Origin: Chloroflexota bacterium
GTDB taxonomy: Bacteria > Chloroflexota > Chloroflexia > Chloroflexales > Roseiflexaceae
Direction of reading: 5' to 3'
DNA: 64,000 bases
NCBI GenBank assembly: GCA_013388755.1
Contig: JACAEQ010000114.1
Location: forward strand, 1-64,000
This document shows positions 63,628-64,000 of the stretch, in pieces. Under the pieces are notes generated by a model. That model was not told the DNA's origin, did no database searches, and worked only from the letters and a program-made list of their open reading frames with translations. The translations under genes and the position numbers were made by a program. Numbering within the stretch: position 1 is the first letter of the stretch; the number at the start of each line of letters is the position of its first letter.

Positions 63628-64000
63628 CTATCCTTGCTCTGCTTCGTTCCACACAATCACGGTGCCTTCGCCGCCTGCATCACCGAGCAGGGCGCGTCGC
63701 AAGAGGCCAGGGTCAGGACCGATCAGATGCACCTGCAGAGTGGGCGTTGCCTGGACCAGGCGCCACATCAGTTCTACTTTGCTGCGCATGCCGCCGGTGA
63801 CGTCAACGCCATGCGACGCTCCTGCACTCGCCAGCACTTCGCTGATGTTTGTGTGGTCTATCCGTGCGATCCGCACTGCCTGCGGGTTGCTGCGCGGGTC
63901 GGCGGTGTACACCCCTGCTTCACCCACCAGGATGATGCGCGTCGGGCGGAGTGGCGGCAGTGTTGCGAGGTGCGCCAGCAGTTGCTCCGTTGAAATGATG
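63628..64000 (-). CDS. Isopentenyl phosphate kinase, 5' part outside the window
   Basis: 124 residues of the C-terminal half; the start lies beyond the right edge. Amino-acid-kinase fold end: ISTEQLLAHLATLPPLRPTR, IILVGEAGVYTADPRSNPQA, GVDVTGGMRSKVELMWRLV and a C-terminal GEGTVIVW. The DVTGGMxxK motif and the VGEAGVYTADP loop fit isopentenyl phosphate kinase of the alternative mevalonate pathway, known in Roseiflexus. Uridylate- or glutamate-5-kinase relatives are less likely. The ATP-binding half cannot be seen. Confidence 0.7.
   Translation of the reverse strand, partial: IISTEQLLAHLATLPPLRPTRIILVGEAGVYTADPRSNPQAVRIARIDHTNISEVLASAGASHGVDVTGGMRSKVELMWRLVQATPTLQVHLIGPDPGLLRRALLGDAGGEGTVIVWNEAEQG

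Noticed and set aside
1-64000. tRNA or rRNA genes
   Set aside because: I looked for cloverleaf and rRNA-like signatures by eye and saw none; a covariance-model scan would be needed to exclude a tRNA fully.

Overview
The window looks like chromosomal DNA of a filamentous, GC-rich Chloroflexota bacterium, most likely class Chloroflexia near Roseiflexus/Kouleothrix. Supporting features are a type I complex I operon without nuoEFG but with two nuoM genes, a PPK2-type polyphosphate kinase, a probable isopentenyl phosphate kinase, a PPOX/F420-type oxidoreductase, secreted proteins with Thr/Pro-rich linkers, and several zinc-ribbon proteins. This placement is inferred from gene content; no rRNA or tRNA gene was seen.

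Layout. 1-6.3 kb: the end of a repeat-rich secreted carbohydrate-binding protein, a small coiled-coil protein, a DUF2085 membrane protein, and a leftward cassette (PPOX protein, alpha/beta hydrolase, GNAT acyltransferase, MenC/N-acylamino acid racemase) joined by overlapping stop/start codons. 6.3-6.86 kb: intergenic DNA with two nested repeat families. 6.86-15.2 kb: rightward metabolic genes (ureohydrolase, LonB-like protease, aldo/keto reductase, HAD phosphatase, HyuA, IlvE). 15.2-16.5 kb: a second nested repeat locus, a lipoprotein and a third repeat copy. 16.5-22 kb: a TPR protein, an amidohydrolase with an unusual C-terminal domain, an MFS transporter, a decayed gene pair and a CoA-binding protein. 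22-35.8 kb: the leftward operon nuoABCDIHJKLMMN. 35.9-44.4 kb: two FHA proteins, two GT4 glycosyltransferases and two large GT-C-like membrane proteins, all leftward, probably for a surface glycan. 44.7-47.9 kb: a TPP riboswitch controlling a thiamine ABC transporter (thiB, thiP, no thiQ). 48-54.7 kb: a hybrid histidine kinase, a zinc-ribbon protein, glycogen synthase, a fused PPK2 and DUF507. 54.7-64 kb: a protein built of GspE N-terminal-like domains, galT-mrfA, a 2Fe-2S ferredoxin, Sco1 with a cupredoxin-like partner, rpiA, clpS, an SPFH/zinc-ribbon protein and the end of an isopentenyl phosphate kinase.

How the parts fit. The nuo operon encodes the membrane arm and the B/C/D/I connecting module, but no NADH-oxidising E/F/G module. 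It has two distinct NuoM subunits, and NuoL has a lateral-helix region about 25-30 residues longer than usual, which fits the '2M' complex I architecture. Glycogen synthase, GalT and PPK2 point to sugar and polyphosphate storage metabolism. The strongest candidates for something little described are (i) a MITE-like element found twice, each time with 10-bp flanking duplications and inserted into the end of a different palindromic repeat, (ii) tandem heptanucleotide arrays in three consecutive gaps of the nuo operon, and (iii) the repeat-tailed NuoI in a 2M-type operon.
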